The notes under the pieces are model-generated. The model worked only from the letters and a program-made list of their open reading frames with translations, did not search any database and was not told the origin of the DNA. Source: Vulcanimicrobiota bacterium (lineage in GTDB: Bacteria; Vulcanimicrobiota; Vulcanimicrobiia; Vulcanimicrobiales; Vulcanimicrobiaceae). From it: a stretch of 21,815 bases of DNA. The position numbers and the translations under genes were made by a program. Of the stretch, positions 6,945-14,084 are shown piece by piece. Each line of letters begins with the position of its first letter. Positions within the stretch are counted from its first letter, which is position 1. Location of the stretch: the NCBI GenBank assembly GCA_030038335.1, contig JASHPC010000104.1:1-21815 (forward strand). Reading direction: 5' to 3'.

Positions 6945-9289
6945 TGGCATGCCTCACAACTATCGGGATTTTCGAGCGAGCAGGCGACTGCGGTTGCGTC
7001 GGGCGCGGATGCCACGGTCGTCTTCGCGATGCGCGTCGCTGGTCGCGATCGCAAATAGTACGTCGTTTTGAGCCCTTTCTTCCACGCGTACAGATACATG
7101 GACGAGAGCTTGCCAATGTTGGGGCTTTCGGCGAAAAGGTTTAGCGACTGGCTTTGGTCGATAAAGGCGCCACGCGCGGCCGCGAGGTCGATAACGGCTC
7201 GTTGCGGCAGCTCCCATGCCGTGCGATAGAGCACGCGAAGCGGCTGAGGAATCTCATCGATCTCAGACACCGACCCTTCCGCTGCGACGATGCGGTCGCG
7301 CAACGCCGCGTTCCACAATCCACGACTCTTGAGACTCTCGACCAAATAGCGATTGATCTGAAGGAACTCACCCGACAGCGTCTCGCGTTTGAACATATTC
7401 GACACCTGTGGCTCGATGCACTCATAGCATCCCGCGATCGCCGCAATCGTCGCCGTCGGCGCGATTGCGATGAGGAGTGAGTTTCGCAGGCCGCCCGACT
7501 TGATACGCTCGCGCAGCGCGCTCCATTTCTCCGGTTCCGACGGCGCTACGCCCCATGCGTCGAACTGCAGCTCACCGCGCGCTGCGCGTGTGCGCGCAAA
7601 AGCTGGATGAGCTCCTTCCGACTCCGCGAGCTCGCAACTTGCAAGCAGCGCGTGATAGTAGATTTCCTCGGAAATGTGCTGCGAGAGCGCAAGCGCCTCC
7701 GGGCTGTCGAACGCGAGACCGAGCTGAAAGAAGACGTCTTGCAGTCCCATCAGACCAAGGCCCACGGGGCGCCAGTGACGATTCGAGTCTTCCGCTTTCT
7801 CGATAGGATAGAACGTCGCGTCGATCACGCGGTCGAGTTGCCGAACCGCCAGGTGCACCGTTCGCGCGAGCTTTGCATAGTCGAAGACACCGTCAATGAC
7901 ATGGCGGCTCAGGTTGATCGAGCCAAGGTTGCAGACAGCTGTGCGATCTGCCGAGTTGACTTCGAGTATCTCGGTGCAGAGATTCGAAAGATGGACGGTT
8001 GCGCCAGGTTCGGCCGTCTGGTTACAAGCGCGATTCGACGCGTCTTTGAACGTCATCCAGCCGTTGCCCGTCTGCGCGAGCGTGCGCATCATCTTACCAT
8101 AAAGCTCGCGCGCCGGTACTTGGCGCACCGCAAGGCCGGCGGCTTCCGCAGCAACGTACGCTGACTCGAACGCGTCGCCGTACACGTCAACGAACTCCGG
8201 TACGTCCTTCGGATCGAAGAGTGACCATGCCTCGTCGCTCTCCACACGCTTCATGAACAAATCAGGAATCCAGTTCGCGAGATGAAGATTGTGCGTACGG
8301 CGCGACTCCTCTCCCGTGTTGTCTCGCAGGTCGAGAAACTCTTCGATGTCGGCGTGCCACGTCTCCAGATATACGCAGCAAGCGCCTTTACGCTTTCCGC
8401 CCTGGTTAACCGCCGCAACGGATGCGTCGAGCGTCTTGAGGAACGGCACGATGCCCATCGACTTACCGTTCGTACCGCGAATGAGCGAACCGCGGCTGCG
8501 TACACGTGAAAAGCTCAGTCCGATCCCACCAGAGAACTTTGAGAGCAGCGCGACGTCACGATATGCGTCATAAATTGCGCGAAGATCGTCTTGCGGCGAG
8601 TCCAACAGAAAGCATGAAGAGAGCTGCGGATGTGCCGTGCCCGAGTTAAAGAGCGTCGGTGAGCTCGGAAGGTACTCCAGGGTCGAAAATGCATTGTAGT
8701 ACGCAATCGCTTCCTGCGCCGAACTCGCGAGACCGCTCGCGACGCGCAAAAAGAAGTGCTGCGGCGTTTCGATGACAATACGCGTTTGCGGATGACGCAA
8801 CAGGTAGCGTTCATAAATCGTGCGCAGTCCAAAGTACTCGAAGTGATCGTTGCGCGATTCGTCGATTGCGTCGTTCAGCTTCCGGCTATGAGCAAGAACG
8901 AAGCCCGCAAGGTCTTCGGAGATCAAGCCGATACGATATCCGCAAGCGACGGACTGCGAGAAGGAATGGATTTCCTGATTTCCGACTTCTTTGTCGATGT
9001 ACGTCGCGAGTAGTCGCGCTGCAAGCTGAGAATACGATGGCTCTTCGGCGATCAGCATCGCCGCCGTCTGAATCGACAAACGATCGAGCTCTTGCGTCGC
9101 CGCACCGTCGTAAAGCCCGCTGATCGTCTTCGTTGCAACGCGCAGCGGGTCAACCGCAGGCAGTCCCTCGCAACAGCGTGCGACGGCGCGCACGATCTTG
9201 TTGACGTCTGCCGGCTCGATCGAGCCGTTGCGCTTGCGCACGTGCATCGTCGCTGTGGTGGACATCGTTGCTGTCGTGATACTCGTCAT
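6941..9289 (-). CDS. nrdA: Ribonucleotide reductase class Ia, alpha (catalytic) subunit
   Basis: Makes deoxyribonucleotides aerobically with NrdB. 782 residues. An N-terminal ATP-cone (about 15-105, starting VRKRNGSIEPADVNKI) gives dATP/ATP activity control. Catalytic residues are visible: C226 in SSCFLL, N436, C438 and E440 in NLCTEI, C453 in AVCNLGSINL, the adjacent radical-transfer tyrosines in TTYYLRSR near 735, and a C-terminal cysteine pair (SCEACQ) for re-reduction by thioredoxin or glutaredoxin. The enzyme needs no B12, unlike class II NrdJ. The first ATG (9289) has GAGGGAGAGG directly before it, and two more ATGs within 15 codons are possible starts. The B12 riboswitch and the paired NrdR-like sites lie upstream, so it is likely repressed by cobalamin and by high dATP. 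Confidence 0.95.
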   Translation of the reverse strand: MTSITTATMSTTATMHVRKRNGSIEPADVNKIVRAVARCCEGLPAVDPLRVATKTISGLYDGAATQELDRLSIQTAAMLIAEEPSYSQLAARLLATYIDKEVGNQEIHSFSQSVACGYRIGLISEDLAGFVLAHSRKLNDAIDESRNDHFEYFGLRTIYERYLLRHPQTRIVIETPQHFFLRVASGLASSAQEAIAYYNAFSTLEYLPSSPTLFNSGTAHPQLSSCFLLDSPQDDLRAIYDAYRDVALLSKFSGGIGLSFSRVRSRGSLIRGTNGKSMGIVPFLKTLDASVAAVNQGGKRKGACCVYLETWHADIEEFLDLRDNTGEESRRTHNLHLANWIPDLFMKRVESDEAWSLFDPKDVPEFVDVYGDAFESAYVAAEAAGLAVRQVPARELYGKMMRTLAQTGNGWMTFKDASNRACNQTAEPGATVHLSNLCTEILEVNSADRTAVCNLGSINLSRHVIDGVFDYAKLARTVHLAVRQLDRVIDATFYPIEKAEDSNRHWRPVGLGLMGLQDVFFQLGLAFDSPEALALSQHISEEIYYHALLASCELAESEGAHPAFARTRAARGELQFDAWGVAPSEPEKWSALRERIKSGGLRNSLLIAIAPTATIAAIAGCYECIEPQVSNMFKRETLSGEFLQINRYLVESLKSRGLWNAALRDRIVAAEGSVSEIDEIPQPLRVLYRTAWELPQRAVIDLAAARGAFIDQSQSLNLFAESPNIGKLSSMYLYAWKKGLKTTYYLRSRPATRIAKTTVASAPDATAVACSLENPDSCEACQ

Positions 9290-9293
9290 GCCT

Positions 9294-9304
9294 CTCCCTC
9301 GGAG
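9294..9304 (-). promoter_or_regulatory. nrdA ribosome-binding site within a small sequestering hairpin
   Basis: On the - strand CTCC GAG GGAG can fold as a 4-bp hairpin whose 3' arm is the Shine-Dalgarno sequence of nrdA; GAGGGAGAGG ends one base before ATG 9289. The 9-mer CCGAGGGAG here (9294-9302) occurs again at 9372-9380, in the hairpin just after the riboswitch. No GC hairpin followed by a T run lies between the aptamer and the start codon, so control is more likely translational than by termination. The alternative pairings are inferred. Confidence 0.4.
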
Positions 9305-9366
9305 TCAACCGGCCGAAGAAGATGACGCACCAGACGCCGCAAGCACGACTCGCGACGACGGACGCG

Positions 9367-9385
9367 TTCGCCTCCCTCGGGCGAA
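9367..9385 (-). promoter_or_regulatory. Hairpin in the riboswitch expression platform
   Basis: A perfect 6-bp stem TTCGCC/GGCGAA with a 7-base loop lies 8 bases downstream of the cobalamin aptamer and 77 bases before nrdA. Its loop and 3' arm include a copy of the nrdA Shine-Dalgarno region (CCGAGGGAG). It may compete for the same anti-SD partner or be a ribosome standby/decoy. It lacks a T run, so it is not an intrinsic terminator. Confidence 0.4.
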
Positions 9386-9393
9386 GTGTCGTA

Positions 9394-9568
9394 CTCATCG
9401 GGCAGGTCTTCGGACTTGGGGGCATGGCGATCGCCGCCTACTCGCCATCACTTCCCAGCCGAAGCGGCCAGTGTCTACGATGGCATTCGCTCCCCCTCAC
9501 CGCTGCGGGGCAGTCCCGGACTTACACCGGGTTCCCTATTAAGGTGCCACTTGGCACCACCGGATGAG
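9394..9568 (-). promoter_or_regulatory. Cobalamin (adenosylcobalamin-type) riboswitch
   Basis: Read on the - strand, the segment has the cobalamin aptamer elements in order: closing stem CTCATC/GATGAG (9563-9568 with 9394-9399); hairpin GGTGCC/GGCACC (9543-9558); AGGGAA (9532-9537); GGTGTAAGTCC; CTGCCCCGCAGCGGT; an ACACTGG near 9470; TGGGAAG; and the B12 box AGTCCGAAGACCTGCC (9401-9416), one base off consensus. About 175 nt is a normal length. Such elements switch genes off when cobalamin is bound. Its leader points to nrdA 105 bases downstream and, through the operon, to nrdB, the thioesterase, metE and DUF71-CWC. Riboswitch control of nrdAB and of metE is each known in other bacteria, for example Streptomyces nrdABS and mycobacterial metE. 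Confidence 0.96.
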
Positions 9569-9571
9569 AAG

Positions 9572-9619
9572 GCACTATACGTAGTACCTAGGGACACAGC
9601 ATAACACAAGATACGGGAT
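9572..9619 (-). promoter_or_regulatory. Paired NrdR-box-like sites upstream of the nrd operon
   Basis: Two 16-base elements, GTACTACGTATAGTGC (9587-9572) and ATCCCGTATCTTGTGT (9619-9604), each match 11 of 16 positions of the palindromic NrdR box ACACWATATWTWGTGT. They start exactly 32 bp apart, about three helical turns, the spacing typical of paired NrdR boxes. The upstream one fills the spacer between the predicted -35 and -10, and the other lies just after the predicted start of transcription. NrdR is a dATP/ATP-sensing repressor of ribonucleotide reductase genes. The repressor gene is not in the window. Confidence 0.6.
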
Positions 9620-9625
9620 TGTCTA
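9598..9625 (-). promoter_or_regulatory. Predicted sigma-70-like promoter of the nrd-metE operon
   Basis: -35 TAGACA (9625-9620), 16-base spacer, -10 TATGCT (9603-9598). Transcription would begin near 9591, about 23 bases before the closing stem of the riboswitch, which is a natural position. The -35 matches 5 of 6 and the -10 matches 4 of 6 consensus bases. Between 9626 and the moeA stop at 9714 I see only a small hairpin over the moeA stop (9695-9715) and no gene. Confidence 0.5.
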
Positions 9626-9713
9626 GGGCCGCAGTCCCATAGAGCTTGCGCGTCATGCCACGGATCAACGGAACGAAAGGCTGACGCCCCCGGAAGCGCG
9701 CTGGACGCACGCG

Positions 9714-11498
9714 CTAAGCGCTAGACTTGAAGCGCCGGCACAGGAGTGTGGCAAGATCGCCGACTTCATCCCATGTGAAGTGGGGCTCGTGAGTCATGCG
9801 CTCTCCGTCGCCAACAGTGGCCATGTATGGGCCGTCCGCAATAACGCGTGTTCCGTCGACGCCGCTTCGCGTTACGAGAATACGCGGTAACGCCGACTCC
9901 GAAAATCCCTCGACGAAGACGATGTCCACGCCGTCGATCTGGCGTAATGCCTGCTGGAGCAGCTGCGAGTCGTTCGCGTACGGTTCCTCGACGTAGCTTC
10001 GGTCGACGATTCCTAACGGGCCGGCAAGGAGCGTTCGCGTGACACCGGCGCTTGCGACTCTGCCGGTGTCGTGTGTCGCATCGTCGAGAGCATCCTGATG
10101 AGCGTGATGCTTTATCACACCGACGCGAATGCCTGCGTCACGCAGCAACGGCGCAAGGCGCTCGATGAGCGTCGTCTTGCCGGCGTTCTTCTGTCCGACG
10201 ATCGCGATCGCGGCGGCGAAGTGCGCTGGCGTCGGAAGACGATCGATTCCCGGCGGATCGATGAGATATGCGGGCACCGTCGTTCCGTACGCAAGATGCT
10301 CTTGTTGCGCCTCGACGCGCAAGAGCACTTCTGCTTGAGCGCTGGATCGGAGCACGGCGCTGCCCTGCACGTCGAGCACGCGTACCCATGGGCCGAGCGC
10401 GCCCTTCTCGAAGCGCGCCCATAGAAAGCGCGCGCGTCCCGGGCGCACGTGCAGATCCTCGGCAAGACGCACGAGTAGCTGCGGTCTGTCAACTCGCTGC
10501 GCGCCGCTCATTCGTAGCAATGCAGGGCGGACAAACATCTCGAATGCAACGCGGCATGCTCCCGGCGTTCCGGGAAGCACAAAAACGGCGCATCGCCCAG
10601 CCATTCCGAACGCAACTGGATGGCCAGGCTTCATGGGAACGCCTTCGAAGAGAAAGCGCACGCCGAGCGCACGCAACGTCGGACGCACGACGTCACGCAC
10701 ACCAACTGAGGCGCCTCCGCATACCACGAATGCGTCGGACTTGAGGCCTTGCCTCGCCGCACGCGAAAAAAGATTGGGATCGTCCGGGACGATGCCGAGT
10801 GGAAGCGAGTGGAGTCCCGCGGATTCAATCTCCGCGGCGAGCATGTGAGAGTTCGAGTCGCGAACCTGCCCGAGCCCCTGTGGCATCGTCGTATCAACGA
10901 GCTCGTCGCCCGTTGCGAGAACGGCGACCTCCGGAATAGCATGCACGGGAACCCATTGAACGCCCAATGCCGCAAGCAGTGCCACGTGCGCGCCGTTAAG
11001 GCGCGTGCCACGATCGAGAACGACCTCGCCTTCCTTCGCATCCTCACCGGCAGGAAACACGTGCTCACCCACGTGGGTCGCGCGTTCGATGCACGCGGCG
11101 TCGCCGATCTCGCGCACGATCTCCTGGCGAACGACCGTATCCGCGCCGTGCGGAAGCGCCGCTCCCGTCGCGATCTTCACGGCGGCTCCGGCGGGCAGGT
11201 CCAAGAGCGCCCGATCTCCGCAGAACGCCGAGCCGACGATGGGAAGAACGGCCGGCTTCTCCGCCGTCGCGCCGCTAATGTCGCTGAAGCGAACGGCGAC
11301 GCCGTCCATCGCAGACCGTGAGAACGGCCAGAGCCTTTCTCGCGCAACGATGCTCTCGCAGAGCGTACGCCCGAGCGCTTGAGAGAGCTCGACTTCCTCC
11401 ACTTTCGGAACCGCAAGTGAACCAAAAACTGCGCCGCGAGCGGCGTCGACCGATGCTGCTTGCGGCGCCGCGGCTTCCTTCGCGAAGGTACTTGCCAA
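9714..11498 (-). CDS. Molybdenum cofactor maturation fusion MoeA-MobB
   Basis: 594 residues in two parts. Residues about 15-400 are MoeA (molybdopterin molybdenumtransferase, inserts Mo into adenylylated molybdopterin), with SAMDGVAVRF, GAALPHGADTVV, ATGDELVD, RDSNSHML, GGASVGVRDVV, MKPGHPVAFG and LPGTPGACRVAFEMFVRPAL. Residues about 430-594 are MobB, a GTP-binding helper of guanine-dinucleotide cofactor assembly, with Walker A GQKNAGKTTLIERL, GVIKHHAH and VDIVFVEGFSES. The start is a TTG 1 base after the response-regulator stop; no strong ribosome site is visible, so translation is probably coupled to the upstream gene, and the exact start is uncertain. The TorA-like enzyme encoded at 18181-20625 would need such a bis-MGD cofactor. 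MobA itself is not in the window. Confidence 0.92.
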   Translation of the reverse strand: MASTFAKEAAAPQAASVDAARGAVFGSLAVPKVEEVELSQALGRTLCESIVARERLWPFSRSAMDGVAVRFSDISGATAEKPAVLPIVGSAFCGDRALLDLPAGAAVKIATGAALPHGADTVVRQEIVREIGDAACIERATHVGEHVFPAGEDAKEGEVVLDRGTRLNGAHVALLAALGVQWVPVHAIPEVAVLATGDELVDTTMPQGLGQVRDSNSHMLAAEIESAGLHSLPLGIVPDDPNLFSRAARQGLKSDAFVVCGGASVGVRDVVRPTLRALGVRFLFEGVPMKPGHPVAFGMAGRCAVFVLPGTPGACRVAFEMFVRPALLRMSGAQRVDRPQLLVRLAEDLHVRPGRARFLWARFEKGALGPWVRVLDVQGSAVLRSSAQAEVLLRVEAQQEHLAYGTTVPAYLIDPPGIDRLPTPAHFAAAIAIVGQKNAGKTTLIERLAPLLRDAGIRVGVIKHHAHQDALDDATHDTGRVASAGVTRTLLAGPLGIVDRSYVEEPYANDSQLLQQALRQIDGVDIVFVEGFSESALPRILVTRSGVDGTRVIADGPYMATVGDGERMTHEPHFTWDEVGDLATLLCRRFKSSA

Positions 11499-11499
11499 C

Positions 11500-12246
11500 T
11501 TAACCGCGTCGCATCTTGTAGCCGACGCCGTACACGGTGAGAATGTACTGCGGATTTGCGGGGTCGGGCTCGATCTTATGGCGCAGGTTATTGATGTGAC
11601 GGTCGAGCGTGCGCTCGAATATCTCGCCCGTGTCGTTCAAGCGGTCGAGTAAGTGCGATCGTGTGAACACCTCTCCGGGATTCTCCGCAAGAAGCGCCAG
11701 GATGCGAAACTCCGTTGCCGTGAGATTGACCGCGCGCTGCCCGATCTTGACTTCGTGAAAGTCGTGGTCGATCTCCAAATCCGAAACCGTCGTCTTCCTC
11801 TCCGCGCGCTGACTCGTCGATGCACCGTGGTCTTGAGTTCGGCGAAAGAGCGCGCGCACGCGCGCGACGAGCTCCCGGGGTGAAAACGGCTTTGTGACGT
11901 AGTCGTCAGCGCCTAACTCGAGTCCGACAATGCGATCGGCTTCATCGCCGCGCGCCGTCAGCATGATCGACGGAATGCCGTTGCCCCGTGACGACACGCT
12001 TTTGAGAATATCGAAACCGCTTCCGTCGGGAAGCGTCACGTCGAGGATGAGCATATCCGGTTTGTCGCGGGCAATCGCCGCGAGAGCCTGTTTTACGGTA
12101 CCGGCAGACTCGACGGCAAGACCCTCTCGTTCGAGATACGCCTGCAGGACCTCAATGATTTTCGACTCGTCATCAACGATCAGAATTCGCTTGCGTTCCA
12201 ACCCGGATTCTCCCGCCGCCATCTTCGCATCCCAGCCAGCGCGCAT
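11500..12246 (-). CDS. OmpR/PhoB-family response regulator
   Basis: 248 residues. Receiver domain (about 19-135): acidic pocket VDDE, phospho-acceptor D69 in LILDVTLPDGSG, T in MLTARG, and K in YVTKPFSP. A linker follows, then a DNA-binding winged helix (about 150-245) with LTATEFRILALLAENPGEVFTR and the C-terminal YILTVYGVGYKMRRG hairpin. It is a phosphorylation-activated transcription factor. ATG 12246 is the longest reasonable start; ATG 12222 (MAAGESG) would also keep the whole domain. It lies between an SRPBCC-like gene (17 bases or more upstream) and moeA-mobB. No kinase follows it directly; the divergent soluble kinase at 12972 is the obvious candidate partner. Confidence 0.93.
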   Translation of the reverse strand: MRAGWDAKMAAGESGLERKRILIVDDESKIIEVLQAYLEREGLAVESAGTVKQALAAIARDKPDMLILDVTLPDGSGFDILKSVSSRGNGIPSIMLTARGDEADRIVGLELGADDYVTKPFSPRELVARVRALFRRTQDHGASTSQRAERKTTVSDLEIDHDFHEVKIGQRAVNLTATEFRILALLAENPGEVFTRSHLLDRLNDTGEIFERTLDRHINNLRHKIEPDPANPQYILTVYGVGYKMRRG

Positions 12247-12262
12247 CCTTGGTTACGAGCAT

Positions 12263-12721
12263 CTATCGCTTTAGCTGTTCCTCGGCTCCATAGCGCGATT
12301 CGAAGTCTTCACGAAGTTGGTCGAGCAGCGCTCGGGCCGTCAGCGCCGCAACGCGTGACCCGAAAACGTAATCGAACGTTCCGCCGAGGACTCCGCCTGG
12401 CGGCAGATACTCCCCGGTCAGCTCGAGGACGCTCGACGTATAGTCCTCGTCTGCTCGAACGGTCAGCTCGCCGTCAAAATCCGGGTAAGGACCGCCGCCC
12501 TCCGGCGTCCAGTGAACTCTCCATGGCTGATCCATATGCATCGGATCGGTGCCGGGAGTAAAGGTGACGAGGACGTCCTTCTTGAGTTCGACGCCGGCGA
12601 GCGGAGCGCGGAGCGTAAGCGCCCGCCCCGCATGGATCTGCTCGCCCACGCCCATCGCCAGGTACGCGCGAGCGCGATGATAGGGACAATTAACGAAGAC
12701 GGACTCGTTGAGACGGGCCAT
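12263..12721 (-). CDS. Uncharacterised protein, possible SRPBCC/START-like fold
   Basis: 152 residues, acidic, no signal peptide or membrane segment. Begins ARLNESVFVNCPYHRARAYL, has alternating hydrophobic strands (LTLRAPL, KKDVLVTFTPG), a Trp-rich stretch (PWRVHWTPEGGGPYPDFDGELTVRADE) and ends in a long helix (AALTARALLDQLREDFESRYG). A strand-rich middle and a C-terminal helix resemble the SRPBCC helix-grip fold used to bind hydrophobic ligands, but this is a fold guess only. Start ATG 12721 is favoured over GTG 12727 because AGGAAG lies 7 bases before the ATG. It begins 2 bases after the stop of the HisKA-like gene. Confidence 0.65.
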   Translation of the reverse strand: MARLNESVFVNCPYHRARAYLAMGVGEQIHAGRALTLRAPLAGVELKKDVLVTFTPGTDPMHMDQPWRVHWTPEGGGPYPDFDGELTVRADEDYTSSVLELTGEYLPPGGVLGGTFDYVFGSRVAALTARALLDQLREDFESRYGAEEQLKR

Positions 12722-12723
12722 GG

Positions 12724-12921
12724 TCACTCTTCCTCCTCCAACAACGTTGCTAGGTCTTTAAGGCGCTCCGATGCCGTCGCCAGGGCATCTCGGACGGCCT
12801 CGAGACGCTCGTGCGTCGTATCGACGACGCCGTCGAGCATGGCCTCGAGGTTCGCTTGTGCGACCATCAGCATGTTGCCGACCTCGTGTCGAAGAGACTG
12901 CTTTCTGGTCCGATCCTCCAT
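12724..12921 (-). CDS. Small stand-alone HisKA-like (dimerisation/phosphoacceptor) protein
   Basis: 65 residues and almost all helix: EDRTRKQSLRHEVGNMLMVAQ, then a second amphipathic helix ending LKDLATLLEEEE. The H-E-x-x-N pattern with H12 resembles the H-box of histidine kinases, and two antiparallel helices would make a DHp hairpin, but there is no ATPase domain. It may accept or pass phosphate, or act as a dimerising partner. The ATG 12921 start is chosen because the longer frame (to 12987) would overlap the divergent kinase gene; a TACGAT hexamer lies 8 bases before it, so a leaderless transcript is possible. It leads the - strand operon with the SRPBCC-like gene, response regulator and moeA-mobB. 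Confidence 0.6.
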   Translation of the reverse strand: MEDRTRKQSLRHEVGNMLMVAQANLEAMLDGVVDTTHERLEAVRDALATASERLKDLATLLEEEE

Positions 12922-12971
12922 CGCAGAGAATCGTAGCGGACGGTTAGGAAGAACCCGCGAAGGGGCGCGGT

Positions 12972-14084
12972 ATGCTCTCGCTTCCACTCTTCGAGTCGCT
13001 TCCGGACGCGATGATCGCCGTCGACGATGGCGGTCGGATCGTCAGAGTGAACCATCAAGCGGAGCAGCTCTTCGGGTACGATCGCGAAGATCTACTCGGG
13101 CAGAGGATCGAGCTTCTCGTGCCGGCGCACCTGCGAACGCGCCACGTCGAGCATCGCGCGACGTATGCGAAGGATCCGCAGACGCGTCCAATGGGCATCG
13201 GACTCGAACTCGTCGGCGTGCGCAAGGATGGCAGCGAGGTACCCGTCGAGATCAGCCTTAGCCCGATCGAGACTGCAGAGGGCAAGCTCGTGGTAAGCGC
13301 GATCAGAGACATCACCGAACGCAAGGGGTTCGAGCGCACGTTGCAAGCGAAGAACGCCGAGCTCGAAGCGGCGAGTGCGGCGAAGGACCAGTTTCTGGCC
13401 GCAATGAGTCACGAGCTGCGCACGCCGCTCAACGCGATCATCGGGTTCACGGGGACGCTCCTCATGCGGCTTCCCGGCCCGCTCACCGATCAACAGGAAC
13501 AGCAGCTGCGCATCATACAGTCGAGCGGACGTCACTTGCTTTCGCTCATAACCGACATCCTCGATCTTGCAAAGATTGAAGCAGGAAAGATCGAGTTGCA
13601 TTTCGAGCCCGTGGACGTTCACGAGATCGTCGGTGAAGTTCACGAATCGCTGCGCTCGATGGCCGCGGATAAGAATCTCGACTTCACCGTATCGTTGCCG
13701 GAGCGTCCAACCGTCGTAACGAGCGATCGTCGCGCCCTCGCGCAGATACTCATAAACTTGACCAATAACGCGCTTAAGTACACGGAAGAGGGCAGCGTGC
13801 AGATCGCCGTCTCCTCCGACGTGACGGCGGACGCCCACGAATGTCGTATCAGCGTCGCGGACACGGGTATCGGCATCAAACCGGAGGATCGGCATCGGCT
13901 CTTTCAAGCATTCGAACAACTCGAGCCACTCTCGACGCGACGCGTTGAAGGCGTAGGGCTTGGGTTGCATCTCTCGCAGAAACTCGCGAGGTTGCTCGAC
14001 GGCGAGTTGACGTTCACGAGCGAGCCGGGCGTTGGAAGCACGTTTACGCTCGCGCTGCCGATGCGGTCGCGGCGCTCATCGTGA
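12972..14084 (+). CDS. Soluble PAS-domain sensor histidine kinase
   Basis: 370 residues without transmembrane helices, so it senses something inside the cell. Residues about 5-118 are a PAS domain with the PAC ending IRDITERK. A coiled stretch follows, then HisKA with the phospho-acceptor H147 in MSHELRTPLNAI. The ATPase domain has the N-box LINLTNNALKYT, G1 DTGIGIKPED and G2 GVGLGLHLSQKLARLL. ATG 12972 has AAGGGG about 9 bases upstream. The stop overlaps the start of the tandem-REC gene (GTGA), so the two are translated together. No haem- or flavin-binding residues can be claimed in the PAS. Partners probably include the REC proteins downstream and possibly the divergent OmpR-type regulator. 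Confidence 0.94.
   Translation: MLSLPLFESLPDAMIAVDDGGRIVRVNHQAEQLFGYDREDLLGQRIELLVPAHLRTRHVEHRATYAKDPQTRPMGIGLELVGVRKDGSEVPVEISLSPIETAEGKLVVSAIRDITERKGFERTLQAKNAELEAASAAKDQFLAAMSHELRTPLNAIIGFTGTLLMRLPGPLTDQQEQQLRIIQSSGRHLLSLITDILDLAKIEAGKIELHFEPVDVHEIVGEVHESLRSMAADKNLDFTVSLPERPTVVTSDRRALAQILINLTNNALKYTEEGSVQIAVSSDVTADAHECRISVADTGIGIKPEDRHRLFQAFEQLEPLSTRRVEGVGLGLHLSQKLARLLDGELTFTSEPGVGSTFTLALPMRSRRSS

Noticed and set aside
9150..9425. ORF of 91 codons across the riboswitch 3' end and the nrdA start, - strand
   Set aside because: It overlaps the structured leader and nrdA in another frame, and its translation shows no domain. The bases are explained by the aptamer and nrdA.
9695..9715. Hairpin AGCGCG/CGCGCT as terminator of moeA-mobB
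   Set aside because: It overlaps the stop codon and has no T run on the - strand, so it is not a convincing intrinsic terminator.
13092..13970. 292-codon - strand frame opposite the histidine kinase
   Set aside because: Antisense shadow: the + strand has complete PAS, HisKA and ATPase motifs, while the - strand translation matches nothing I recognise.
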